64,000 bases of DNA from Fen-455 sp050012675 (GTDB lineage Bacteria > Actinomycetota > Acidimicrobiia > Acidimicrobiales > Bog-793), in the NCBI GenBank assembly GCA_050012675.1, contig JBEKGS010000004.1, positions 62,001 through 126,000 on the forward strand, given 5' to 3'. A program made the position numbers and the translations under genes. Position 1 is the first letter of the stretch; each line of letters starts with the position of its first letter. Under the pieces are notes generated by a model, which saw only the letters and a program-made list of their open reading frames with translations, was not told the DNA's origin and did no database searches. Shown one piece after another: positions 52,329 through 60,956 of this stretch.

Positions 52329-52354
52329 GGTCCGGCGTTGCCGCGGACCTTTTT
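52329..52354 (+). terminator. Intrinsic terminator after the rodA-DUF151 unit
   Basis: A bulged stem, GGTCC plus GGC pairing with GCC plus GGACC across a 3-nt loop (52329-52349), is followed directly by five T residues (52350-52354). This is the most canonical terminator in the window. It lies 132 nt past the stop of the DUF151 gene. Confidence 0.65.
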
Positions 52355-52401
52355 CGTAGGGCCCTTCAGCGCCGTCACGGCCGCAGCCTGGCCGGGGCGG
52401 G

Positions 52402-53925
52402 CTAGTCGCTCCGGGGTCGAACGCGGTCACCGACCGCGCCTGTCTCGGCCGTGTGGGAGGGTGCCGTCGAGACCTTGGAGGCGGCGGCCGGCAAGCCGTC
52501 GGTCGACGCAAAGGCGCCGCCGGTGGAGGCCCGGGCCGCCACGAGGGCGCGGCGCCGCATTCGATGACCAAGCCCCATGGCGAGGCCCGGCGGGGCGGCC
52601 CCTTCGTCGGAGATGCGCATGACCAAGGCCACAAGGACGTAGTTCGCGAGCAGAGAAGAGCCGCCGTAGCCGATGAAGGGCAGCGATACTCCGGTGAGGG
52701 GGAGCAGGCGGACGACTCCGGCCATGATGAAAAAGGACTGGAAACCGAGGATCGCAGTAAAGCCGACGGCTGCGAGCTGGGAGAACTCCGAGCGGGCTCG
52801 CATGGCGGCTCTGATCCCCGCGCCGACCACGAGGAGGAAGCCCACGACCACGGCCGTGGTTCCGAGCAGCCCGAGCTCCTCGCCTATGGCTGCGAAGATG
52901 AAGTCGCTGTAGGCGACGGGGATGTCGTAAGGCGTGCCGAGACCGAGCCCGGAGCCCGTCAGGCCGCCGCGGCCGAGGGCGAGCTCGCCCTGGACGGTCT
53001 GATATCCGTATGAGCTGTAGTGGGCCCAGGGATTGATCCAGGCGGACACGCGCTCGTCGATGAGCGACTTCGCGAAAGGCAGGTGCGCCGCCAGGTACGT
53101 GCCGGCGAGAAAGGCTATGAGGCCGCCCACGACGTAGGCGACGCGTCCCGTGGCGACCCACAGCATCGTTATGAACATGACGAACAACAAGAGCGAGAAG
53201 CCGATGTCGTGCTCGAGGAGGATGACGAGGATCGAGACCACCCACGCGACGGCGATCGGCCCGAGGGGGCGGACGTCGGGCAGGAGCCGGTTGCCGACGC
53301 GCCGGGTCGACAGCGAGAGCATCTCGCGTTTTTCCACGAAATAGGACGCGAAGAAGACGACGAGCATCAACTTGGCGATCTCGACTGGCTGGAATGTGAT
53401 CGGGCCGACGTGGATCCAGAGCTTCACACCGTTCAGCTGGGCTTCGGACGTCCGCCCGAGGTAGGGGGCCAGCGGCAGCACGAGCAGGATCAAAGCGCCG
53501 AACACGAGCATGTAGCGGTAGCGCTCGAGATCGCGCGAACGGCGCACCAAGAACAGCGTGACGACGTAGGCGGCGACCCCGAGGGCCGTCCAGACCGCCT
53601 GGTAGTGCCAGGGCGCGTCGGCGGCGATCTGCGGCGAGGCGTCGAGCCGGTAGATCATCACAAAGCCGATGCCGTTCAGCATCAGCACGACCGGCATCAT
53701 CACCGGGTCCGCCTCGGGCGCGAGGAAACGATTGGCCAGGTGGACCACGAGCGCCAGTGCCGCGACGACGCCTATGAAATCCAAGGCGTTGGGGGGAAGC
53801 GCGTTGCGGGTCCCGAGTGCCGCCAGCAGGTAGGCGAGCGTGATCACGACGACGACGACGACGAGCAGGCCGAGCTCGCTGCGCCGACGTTGTTTGACCC
53901 TCGGTGCCATGACGAGGGGCTGCAC
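52402..53925 (-). CDS. SEDS-family FtsW/RodA protein, actinobacterial 12-helix type
   Basis: A 507-residue SEDS polymerase. Compared with the RodA-like paralogue at 50273 it has two or three extra N-terminal helices, as in the M. tuberculosis FtsW/RodA-type protein encoded with pbpA. Conserved parts include GVKLWIHVGPITFQPVEIAK, ILLEHDIGFSLLLF, YSDFIFAAIGEELGLLG and PFIGYGGSSLLANY. The C-terminal 65 residues are hydrophilic. The start is GTG 53925, supported by a -10 box TACCGT 6 nt upstream; ATG 53910 is an alternative. It is divergent from ppk1 with only 23 nt between start codons. Confidence 0.9.
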   Translation of the reverse strand: MQPLVMAPRVKQRRRSELGLLVVVVVVITLAYLLAALGTRNALPPNALDFIGVVAALALVVHLANRFLAPEADPVMMPVVLMLNGIGFVMIYRLDASPQIAADAPWHYQAVWTALGVAAYVVTLFLVRRSRDLERYRYMLVFGALILLVLPLAPYLGRTSEAQLNGVKLWIHVGPITFQPVEIAKLMLVVFFASYFVEKREMLSLSTRRVGNRLLPDVRPLGPIAVAWVVSILVILLEHDIGFSLLLFVMFITMLWVATGRVAYVVGGLIAFLAGTYLAAHLPFAKSLIDERVSAWINPWAHYSSYGYQTVQGELALGRGGLTGSGLGLGTPYDIPVAYSDFIFAAIGEELGLLGTTAVVVGFLLVVGAGIRAAMRARSEFSQLAAVGFTAILGFQSFFIMAGVVRLLPLTGVSLPFIGYGGSSLLANYVLVALVMRISDEGAAPPGLAMGLGHRMRRRALVAARASTGGAFASTDGLPAAASKVSTAPSHTAETGAVGDRVRPRSD

Positions 53926-53948
53926 GACTTCACGGTAGCGTCTGGGTC
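53926..53948. promoter_or_regulatory. Compact bidirectional promoter with overlapping -10 boxes
   Basis: The whole intergenic region is 23 nt. On the plus strand TAGCGT (53936-53941) is 7 nt before the ppk1 GTG. On the minus strand TACCGT (53937-53932) is 6 nt before the SEDS GTG. The boxes share two base pairs. Neither gene has room for a leader or ribosome binding site, so both transcripts would be leaderless. Confidence 0.55.
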
Positions 53949-56054
53949 GTGAAAGCCGCTGTCATGACACCTGGCAGCCCGTTGGCGCGCCCGGACCGGT
54001 TCCTCAATCGCGAGCTGTCCTGGTTGGACTTCGCGGATCGCCTCGTCGACCTGGCGGCGGACACGTCTTTGCCGCTCCTCGAACGGGTGAAATTCATCGC
54101 CATCTTGTCATCGGGGCTCGACGAGTTCTTCCAGGTGCGCGTCGGGGGCCTCAAGGACCATGTCGCGGCCGGCCTTCGCGCCCGGTCGGCCGATGGCCGC
54201 AGCGCTTCCCAGCAGCTCGAGGACATCCGGGCCAAGTGCATCCGCCTTCTGGCGCGCAGCGACGAGGTTTTCGAGTCCTCCATCGTGCCCGGCCTGGCCG
54301 GCGCCGGCCTCTACTTCGCCAGCATCGAGGAGCTGGACTCGGCGGAAAAGGCACGGCTCCTCGCCGTGTTCGAGAAGGAGATCTTCCCCGTCCTCACGCC
54401 CTTGGCAGTCGACCCCGGCCATCCCTTCCCGTACATCTCGAACCTGTCGCTCAACCTGGCCGTGCTCGTCGAGGACCCGACCACCCGCGAGCAGCGTTTC
54501 GCGCGGGTGAAGGTGCCGCCCCTGCTGCCCCGTTTCGTGCCCATCGACGGCGGCGCCCGCTTCGTGGCTCTCGAGCAGCTGATCGCCGCCCACCTGCCCA
54601 GGCTCTTCCCGCACATGGAGATCGGGCGCCATCACGCCTTTCGCGTCACCCGCAACGCCGACCTCGACCTGGAAGAGAGCGAGGCCGATGACCTGCTCGC
54701 GGCCGTCGAGACCGAGCTGCGACGCCGCCGGTTCGGCCGGGCGGTCCGCCTCGAGGTCGACCATGACATGCCGACAACGGTGCGCGACCTGTTGCTGGAG
54801 GAGCTCGAGCTCGGCAGCGACGATGTCTACGAGAGCTCGGCACCCCTTGGACTCAGCCAGCTCTGGGCTCTTCACGCCATCGACCGGTCCGATCTCCACG
54901 AGCCGCCCTGGGTCCCGATGACCCAACCGCGCCTCGCGACCGCGGGGGACGGGCCTGTCGACCTGTTCTCGGTGCTGCGGGAACGCAACGTTCTCGTCCA
55001 CCACCCCTACGACTCGTTCACCACATCGGTCGAAGCCTTCATCACCCAGGCCGCCGATGACCCCAATGTGCTGGCCATCAAGCAGACCCTCTACCGGACC
55101 TCGGACGACACGGCCATCGTGTCGGCGCTCGTCAGGGCAGCCGAACAGGGCAAGCAGGTGGCGGCGCTCGTCGAGGTGAAAGCCCGCTTCGACGAGCAGG
55201 CGAACATCTTGTGGGCACGTCAGCTCGAACGGGCCGGCGTGCACGTCGTCTACGGCCTCGTCGGGCTCAAGACCCACTCGAAGATCGTCCTCGTCGTCAG
55301 GCGCGAGGAGGACGGGCTGCGTCGCTACTGCCACATCGGCACGGGCAACTACAACTCCGAGACGGCCAAGGTCTACGAGGACCTGGGGCTTTTGACCGCC
55401 GACCCCGCCATCGGCGAGGACCTGACCGACCTGTTCAACCATCTGACCGGCTACGGCCGGCCCGTCTCGCACCGGCGCATCGTGGTGGCTCCCCAAGGCA
55501 TGCGCCCTTGGGTACTCGGCCAGATCGCAGAAGAGGCGCAGGCCGGCGAGGCCGGCCGGATCACCATCAAAGTGAACGGGCTGACCGACCCGGAGGTCAT
55601 AGACGCCTTGTACTCGGCCTCGCAGGCCCATGTACGCATCGATCTTCTGGTGCGCGGGCTGTGCTGCCTGAGGCCCGGAGTGCCGGGGCTCTCCGAGACG
55701 ATCACTGTGCGCTCCATCATGGGGCGTTTTTTGGAGCATTCCCGCATCTTCCGCTTCGGTGAGCCGAGCGGCGAACGCCCTGTGCGCTACACGATCGGGT
55801 CGGGCGACTTGATGGAGCGGAACCTGGACCGGAGAATCGAGGTCCTGGTGCCGGTCCTCGACGCCGAGCTGCGGGCGCGGCTGGAAGAGACGCTCCAGCT
55901 CGGTCTCGCTGACGACACCAACGCTTGGGAGCTCGGACCGGACGGGGCCTGGACGCGGGTGGTACCGGTCCTCGGCCTGAGCCTGCAACGGCGGCTGCAG
56001 GAGCTCGCCCTAGAGCGCGCGCGCAGACGCCGGTCGCCCGAGCCGCTGGGCTGA
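53949..56054 (+). CDS. ppk1: Polyphosphate kinase
   Basis: A 701-residue enzyme that transfers the ATP gamma-phosphate to polyphosphate. The N-terminal domain begins with FLNRELSWLDFADRLVDLA; the core has VEVKARFDEQANILWARQLE. The autophosphorylated histidine is H443 in KTHSKIVLVVRR and the second active-site histidine is H462 in CHIGTGNYN, 19 residues apart as in the E. coli enzyme. GTG 53949 fits the leaderless -10 box; ATG 53964 is the alternative start. ppx follows 9 nt downstream. Confidence 0.95.
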   Translation: MKAAVMTPGSPLARPDRFLNRELSWLDFADRLVDLAADTSLPLLERVKFIAILSSGLDEFFQVRVGGLKDHVAAGLRARSADGRSASQQLEDIRAKCIRLLARSDEVFESSIVPGLAGAGLYFASIEELDSAEKARLLAVFEKEIFPVLTPLAVDPGHPFPYISNLSLNLAVLVEDPTTREQRFARVKVPPLLPRFVPIDGGARFVALEQLIAAHLPRLFPHMEIGRHHAFRVTRNADLDLEESEADDLLAAVETELRRRRFGRAVRLEVDHDMPTTVRDLLLEELELGSDDVYESSAPLGLSQLWALHAIDRSDLHEPPWVPMTQPRLATAGDGPVDLFSVLRERNVLVHHPYDSFTTSVEAFITQAADDPNVLAIKQTLYRTSDDTAIVSALVRAAEQGKQVAALVEVKARFDEQANILWARQLERAGVHVVYGLVGLKTHSKIVLVVRREEDGLRRYCHIGTGNYNSETAKVYEDLGLLTADPAIGEDLTDLFNHLTGYGRPVSHRRIVVAPQGMRPWVLGQIAEEAQAGEAGRITIKVNGLTDPEVIDALYSASQAHVRIDLLVRGLCCLRPGVPGLSETITVRSIMGRFLEHSRIFRFGEPSGERPVRYTIGSGDLMERNLDRRIEVLVPVLDAELRARLEETLQLGLADDTNAWELGPDGAWTRVVPVLGLSLQRRLQELALERARRRRSPEPLG

Positions 56055-56063
56055 GCTTCGGTC

Positions 56064-57647
56064 GTGCGGATCGCCGCGCTGGACCTGGGTAGCAACTCGT
56101 TCCATCTGCTGGTCGTCGAAACCCGCCCCGACGGAAGCTTCGTCCCGCTCGCGCGCGAGAAGGTGATGCTGCGCCTCGGCGATGTCGTTGCCCGCGAGGG
56201 CGTGCTCACCGAAGAGGCGGTCGAGGCCGCCATCGACACGGTGCGCCGGCTCAAGACCATCGCCGAGGTGCAACGCTTCGACGAGATCGTGGCCATGGCG
56301 ACCGCGGCCATGCGCCAGGCCGCCAACGGCCCCGAGGCGGCAGAGCGCATCGAAGAGGCGACAGGTGTGCGGATCGAGGTCGTGAGCGGCATCCGTGAGG
56401 CGCAGCTGATCTTCGAGGCCGTGCGGGCGAGCGTGCTCATCGAACCGGGGCCGGCACTGTGCGCCGATCTGGGCGGAGGAAGCCTCGAGCTGTCGGTCGG
56501 CGACCAGTTCGGCCTCAGCTACGCGACGAGCCTGCACCTGGGCGTGGGGCGGCTCACTGCCGAGTACGTGCGCACCGACCCGCCCACGAAAAAAGACCGC
56601 GCCCGGCTCAAGGACCGGATCTCGAAGTCGCTCGACGAGGTCTTGGAGGACCTCCTCCAAGACGGGCCGAAACTGTTGATCGGGACCTCGGGGACCTTCT
56701 GCGCTCTTGCGAGAGGCGCGGCGGCGAGACGGGACGGGATCGTGCCCACGTCGGTCAACCAGCTCACGGTGACGGTCCGGGAGCTGGCCGCCCTGGGCGA
56801 GATCATCTGCGAGCTGCCGAGCTGGGAGCGCGCCAGGCTGGCTGGGATCGAGGCCCGGCGCGCAGAGCTCCTGCCGGCCGGAGTGGCGGTCCTCGAGGTA
56901 TTGATGGAACGAACGGGCATGCGCGAGCTCACCGTGTCGGAGTGGGGGCTGCGCGAAGGCATCGTCATCTCGACGATCGCCAAACACGACCGGGTGGAGT
57001 TCAGCAACGACCCACGGGCGATACGGCGGGCCTCGGTGCTGTCGCTGTGCGTGCGCTCCAGGTGGCCCGAGGCCCATTCCCGCCAGGTCGCCAGGCTCGC
57101 CCTCGAGCTGTTCGACTCGACCGTCTCGCTTCACGAACTCGACGGCGAGGACCGCGAGCTGCTCGAGCTGGCGGCGTTCCTGCACGACATAGGCGAGCAC
57201 GTGAGCCGCGACGGCCACGCCCGCCACACCGCCTACCTCACGGAGAACGGTGACCTGCGTGGCTTCTCGCCCGTCGAGATCCAGATGCTCTCCTGCCTCG
57301 GGCGCTACCACGTGAGGGGTCGTCCCCGCGAGTCCTTCCACGCCTGGGAGACCCTCGAGCGCAAGGACCGCGACCGCGTCCTTAGGATGCTCGCCCTGCT
57401 GCGGATCGCCGACGGGCTCGATGCCGCCCACGACTCGGTCATAGGCCATGTCGGTGTCGAGCTGAGCGGGACGCGCGTGGAGGTCGTCGTCAGCGCCCGG
57501 GGGGACGCGGAGCTCGAGCGCTGGATGCTCCAGCGCAAGGTGCAGTTGTTCCAGGAGCTGTTCGAGGTGCCTGTCAGCCTTGAGGTGGTGCCGACGGGGC
57601 CGGAGGAGATGCAGGCCCCGGCCGGCGGGGAGGAAGGTCTGGCTTGA
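56064..57647 (+). CDS. ppx: Exopolyphosphatase / pppGpp phosphohydrolase family
   Basis: A 527-residue Ppx/GppA protein. The actin-like ATPase half opens with AALDLGSNSFHLLVVE and has DLGGGSLEL; the C-terminal half (about 310-480) is an HD-like domain with AAFLHDIGEHVSRDGHARH. It degrades polyphosphate and may also hydrolyse pppGpp. It is in an operon with ppk1, so polymer synthesis and breakdown are co-encoded. Its last 74 nt overlap the convergent flippase-like gene; the C-terminal residues (GPEEMQAPAGGEEGLA) look unstructured. Confidence 0.92.
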   Translation: MRIAALDLGSNSFHLLVVETRPDGSFVPLAREKVMLRLGDVVAREGVLTEEAVEAAIDTVRRLKTIAEVQRFDEIVAMATAAMRQAANGPEAAERIEEATGVRIEVVSGIREAQLIFEAVRASVLIEPGPALCADLGGGSLELSVGDQFGLSYATSLHLGVGRLTAEYVRTDPPTKKDRARLKDRISKSLDEVLEDLLQDGPKLLIGTSGTFCALARGAAARRDGIVPTSVNQLTVTVRELAALGEIICELPSWERARLAGIEARRAELLPAGVAVLEVLMERTGMRELTVSEWGLREGIVISTIAKHDRVEFSNDPRAIRRASVLSLCVRSRWPEAHSRQVARLALELFDSTVSLHELDGEDRELLELAAFLHDIGEHVSRDGHARHTAYLTENGDLRGFSPVEIQMLSCLGRYHVRGRPRESFHAWETLERKDRDRVLRMLALLRIADGLDAAHDSVIGHVGVELSGTRVEVVVSARGDAELERWMLQRKVQLFQELFEVPVSLEVVPTGPEEMQAPAGGEEGLA

Positions 57648-58794
57648 CCGAAGCGGTCTCGCCTGTCGGTGGCGCCGGGCGATACTCCGCCCTCGTCATG
57701 GTGCCGAGGGCGTCGCGGCGCTCCCTGAGCCCGGCGCCGTGCTGCACCCTTATGGACAGATAGGCGCCGGCGCCGACCGGGATCGGCAGCCAGAAGTTGA
57801 AGAGGCGCCAGGAGATCACCCCGAGCCAGGCGATGCCGGCCGGGACGCCGAAGCCGATCAAAGAGGTCGCCGCCACCGCCTCGACGATTCCGAGGCCGCC
57901 CGGGGTGAGCGGCACCGCCGCGAGCACGTTGGCGACTCCGTAGGCGACAAAAAGGTCGATGGGCCGGGAGATGTGGCCGTAGGCAGCGACGAAGGCCCAC
58001 AGCGCGCCCGCGTCGAACAGCCAGTTCGCAGCCGCCCACAGAACGGCGTTCTTCAGAAGCTGCCGGTCCGATGCCAGCGTCCGCAGGCGGGTGGCGAGGC
58101 GCTCGACGATGCTTTCCATCTGGTCCTCGGTGACCCACGGCAAGCGTCTTGCCACCGATCGCAGTGCTCGCACGGCATGGGCCTCGCCGCGCGTCAGCGA
58201 CAGGACGAGAGTGGCAAAGGCGGCGGCCAGCACGGCGCCGACGATTGCGACCGTGACATAGGCGCTGTTGAAGCCGTGCAGGGGGATGGAGATCACGAGC
58301 GCCACCCACAACATGGCATTGAGGACGACGGCCGAGCCGATCCCCTGGGTGGCGAGGGCGAAGCCGGCATCGGGCCCGCTCACGCCGCTGGCGGTGAGCA
58401 GCCGGTAGCCGAGGCCGGTGCCGCCGGCGGTGCCGCCGGGGATCACGTGGCTCACCGCCAGGGTTGACAGGTCGATGCGGAGCACCCGCGACAGGCCCGG
58501 GCCGTCTTTCGGCAGCACCGCCTGGGTGAGTCGCCCGTAGGCGGCGAGCGCTGCGGCCTCGAGCGCGATGCCGGCCAGGAACCATAGGAAATTCACCCGC
58601 CCCAACTGGCTCAAAGACGAGCGCGCCTTGGAGTGCAGGAAGCTCGGTATGAGGAAGTACTCGACGAAGAGAAGCAGGATGAAGATCGTGATGCCGTGAC
58701 GCAGCGGGCGCGGGATCCAGCCGAGCAGATTGAGGCGACGACGCGGCGCGGCGGCGCCGGCCGCCGGGCCGTCGAGCTCGGGTGACTCGCCCAT
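57574..58794 (-). CDS. Lysylphosphatidylglycerol synthase-type transmembrane protein (UPF0104/AglD family)
   Basis: A 406-residue protein with about eight helices of the flippase-like family related to the membrane domain of MprF. Typical segments are HVIPGGTAGGTGLGYRLL and LTPGGLGIVEAVAATSLIGFGV. There is no lysyl-transferase domain, so a lipid transport or modification role without aminoacylation is more likely. ATG 58794 is chosen, with GGGGA just upstream; the open frame extends to 58929 but is not protein-like there. The C-terminus is Pro-rich and overlaps the ppx 3' end by 74 nt. Confidence 0.82.
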   Translation of the reverse strand: MGESPELDGPAAGAAAPRRRLNLLGWIPRPLRHGITIFILLLFVEYFLIPSFLHSKARSSLSQLGRVNFLWFLAGIALEAAALAAYGRLTQAVLPKDGPGLSRVLRIDLSTLAVSHVIPGGTAGGTGLGYRLLTASGVSGPDAGFALATQGIGSAVVLNAMLWVALVISIPLHGFNSAYVTVAIVGAVLAAAFATLVLSLTRGEAHAVRALRSVARRLPWVTEDQMESIVERLATRLRTLASDRQLLKNAVLWAAANWLFDAGALWAFVAAYGHISRPIDLFVAYGVANVLAAVPLTPGGLGIVEAVAATSLIGFGVPAGIAWLGVISWRLFNFWLPIPVGAGAYLSIRVQHGAGLRERRDALGTMTRAEYRPAPPTGETASVKPDLPPRRPGPASPPAPSAPPQG

Positions 58795-58945
58795 GTCCCC
58801 ATGCTTGCAGGCGCGAACAGGTCGCGGGGAGACCCTGGTCACCGTACCGATTCTCGTGTGGCGCAGCCGGCGAGGAGGGCGGTGGTCCTGCGAGGCGGTG
58901 ATTTGCATCCCTCTTCTGAGCCCGCGCATGGAGTTGACTTGTTAG

Positions 58946-60127
58946 GTGCCCGAGGAGATCGTCGACCGGGAGCTTGGTCCCGCCCCGAGCCGGCGTGCGC
59001 GCGACCTGCGTGTGGCACGCACCGCCTTCATCGCCAGTGGCGCGGTCGTGACCGTGGGCATCGGCCTGGCCCTTTTGTGGCGGCTCCGGGTGGTCGTGCT
59101 CTTGATACTCGTATCGCTGTTCCTCGGTGCCCTCTTGCACCCGGCGGTCAGCTTCGTGGAGCGCCGCGGGATCCGCCGGGGTCTGGCGACCGCGCTCGTG
59201 TTCTTCGTCTCGGCCGCGGTCGTCCTGACGGTGGGCTACGTGCTCGTCCACCCGGTCTACTCATCGGCACGCAGCTTCGCGAAGGAGCTGCCGAGCCTTG
59301 TCCGCCAGGCGCAGCAGGGAAAAGGACAGATCGGCCACCTCGTCAAGCGCCTACACCTCGAGAGCTACGTGAAGAAGAACGTGCCCCGCCTCGAGACCTT
59401 GATCACCGGTCTCGGCAGACCCGCCCTCGCGGTGGGCAAGACCGTCGTGAGCGGCGTGGTCGCCCTTGTGACCGTTGGAGTGCTGACGTTCTTCGTCCTG
59501 CTCGAGGCCCCGCAGATGATCCGTGGCGTCCTCAACTGGATGCGGCCCGAGCGCTCGGTACGCGTTCACAAGATGCTCGGTGACGTGGGCCAGGCGGTGG
59601 CCGGCTACATGCTCGGCAACTTCTCCACCTCGATTGTCGCCGGCGTCGTGATCTTCGTGACCCTGCGCTCGACCGGCGTGCCCTACGCCGGGGTGCTGTC
59701 CATCTGGGTGGGCGTGGTCGACTTCCTCCCGCTCGTCGGAGGGTTGCTCGCCGGGGTCCCGACCGTGGCCGTCGCCTTCCTGCACTCGTTGCCGGCCGGG
59801 ATCGTGACCCTTGCCGTGTTCCTCATCTACCAGCAGATCGAGAACCACATCCTCAACCCGATCGTGATGAGCCGGACCGTTCGCCTGAATCCCTTGTGGG
59901 TTCTGCTGGCCATCCTCGTCGGCGTGGAGCTGGGTGGGATCGTCGGGTCCACCTTCGGGGGCCTCGTGGGGGCCCTTTTGGCCGTGCCGGCGGCGAGCGC
60001 GGTCCAGGTGGTCGCGAGGGACCTGTGGGCCGAACGCCGCTCGGCTTCGCCCGATGACATCGCCGGCGCCGGTGGGGACGCGGCCCGGCCGGGGGCGCCC
60101 GGTGGCGTGACCGTTCCGGCCCGGTAG
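58946..60127 (+). CDS. AI-2E/PerM family membrane transporter
   Basis: A 393-residue protein with about eight helices. The family layout is visible: two N-terminal helix pairs (VVLLILVSLFLGALLHPAV), an amphipathic region (about 105-165), then VGVVDFLPLVGGLLAGVPTVAVAF and YQQIENHILNPIVMSRTV. Members export autoinducer-2 or act as ion-coupled antiporters; the substrate here is unknown. Start GTG 58946 is given with moderate certainty. The gene is divergent from the flippase-like gene with a 151-nt intergenic region in which I see no convincing promoter. Confidence 0.88.
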   Translation: MPEEIVDRELGPAPSRRARDLRVARTAFIASGAVVTVGIGLALLWRLRVVVLLILVSLFLGALLHPAVSFVERRGIRRGLATALVFFVSAAVVLTVGYVLVHPVYSSARSFAKELPSLVRQAQQGKGQIGHLVKRLHLESYVKKNVPRLETLITGLGRPALAVGKTVVSGVVALVTVGVLTFFVLLEAPQMIRGVLNWMRPERSVRVHKMLGDVGQAVAGYMLGNFSTSIVAGVVIFVTLRSTGVPYAGVLSIWVGVVDFLPLVGGLLAGVPTVAVAFLHSLPAGIVTLAVFLIYQQIENHILNPIVMSRTVRLNPLWVLLAILVGVELGGIVGSTFGGLVGALLAVPAASAVQVVARDLWAERRSASPDDIAGAGGDAARPGAPGGVTVPAR

Positions 60128-60179
60128 CTGCCGGCCGGCGGCCCCGTGTGGCCGAAGCTGTCCGGTGCCGGTTTGGCCA

Positions 60180-60191
60180 TAGGCTGGCGGC
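60180..60191 (+). promoter_or_regulatory. -10 box TAGGCT with leaderless spacing
   Basis: TAGGCT (60180-60185) is followed by exactly 6 nt and GTG 60192; there is no ribosome binding site. Confidence 0.5.
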
Positions 60192-60956
60192 GTGCGCGTC
60201 CTCGTTGTGCTGCCTACTTTCAATGAAGCAGCCACGATCGAGGACATCCTCGAGCGGGTGCGCAAGGCGCTCCCGGAGGCATCGGTTCTCGTCGTCGACG
60301 ACAACAGCCCCGATGGGACCGCCAAGATCGCGGCCGAATTCGGCGAGAGGTCAGGCAACGTCGAGGTCCTGTCGCGGCCGGGCAAGCTTGGTCTCGGCAG
60401 CGCTTACCGGGACGGGTTCAGGTGGGGCCTCGAGCAGGGCTTCGAGGCGATGATCGAGATGGACTCCGACTTCTCGCACGACCCCGACGCCTTGCCGACA
60501 GTCCTGGCGCCCCTCGGGGAGGGATACGAGGTGTGCATCGGGTCGCGCTATGTTCCCGGCGGCTCGATACCGAACTGGAGCCTGCCGCGACGACTGCTGT
60601 CGCGAGGGGGCAACGTCTATGCCGATCTCGCTCTCGGCCTGCACGTGCGGGACTCGACCGCGGGCTACAGGGCCTACGCGGCAACGCTTCTTCGCCGCAT
60701 CGAGCTGGACTCGGTCCGGGCCGAGAGCTACGGGTTCCAGATCGAGATGACCTACCGGGCCAGAAGACTTGGCGCGAGCGTCAAGGAGGTGCCCATCCGC
60801 TTTGTGGACCGCGAGCTCGGCACCTCCAAGATGTCGACGTACACCGTTGTGGAGGCACTGGCGCTCGTGACCTGGTGGGGACTTTCACGACTCGCCGGCA
60901 GGCTCGGGCCCAGACGGACGGCGGCCTCGCCGACGCGCTCCTCCTCGCCCCGGTGA
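60192..60956 (+). CDS. Polyprenol-monophosphate mannose synthase
   Basis: A 254-residue GT2-family enzyme of the dolichol/polyprenol-phosphate mannose synthase group. It transfers mannose from GDP-mannose to a polyprenyl phosphate, making the donor for membrane mannosyltransferases. Family features are VVLPTFNEAATIEDIL, VVDDNSPDGT, the metal-binding D91-x-D93 in EMDSDFSHDPD, and GSRYVPGGS. It has no acyltransferase domain. The GT-C-like proteins elsewhere in the window (37003, 4819, 1702) are possible consumers of its product. It overlaps the next gene by 4 nt. Confidence 0.93.
   Translation: MRVLVVLPTFNEAATIEDILERVRKALPEASVLVVDDNSPDGTAKIAAEFGERSGNVEVLSRPGKLGLGSAYRDGFRWGLEQGFEAMIEMDSDFSHDPDALPTVLAPLGEGYEVCIGSRYVPGGSIPNWSLPRRLLSRGGNVYADLALGLHVRDSTAGYRAYAATLLRRIELDSVRAESYGFQIEMTYRARRLGASVKEVPIRFVDRELGTSKMSTYTVVEALALVTWWGLSRLAGRLGPRRTAASPTRSSSPR

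Noticed and set aside
54108..55988. 626-codon open frame antisense to ppk1
   Set aside because: No recognisable domain; the composition (His, Asp, Gly, Arg-rich) is that expected on the strand opposite a high-GC gene, and ppk1 has full catalytic motifs.
57305..59251. 648-codon minus-strand open frame across ppx, the flippase-like gene and the transporter
   Set aside because: Crosses three well-supported genes in the wrong frame and has Arg/Pro-rich shadow composition.
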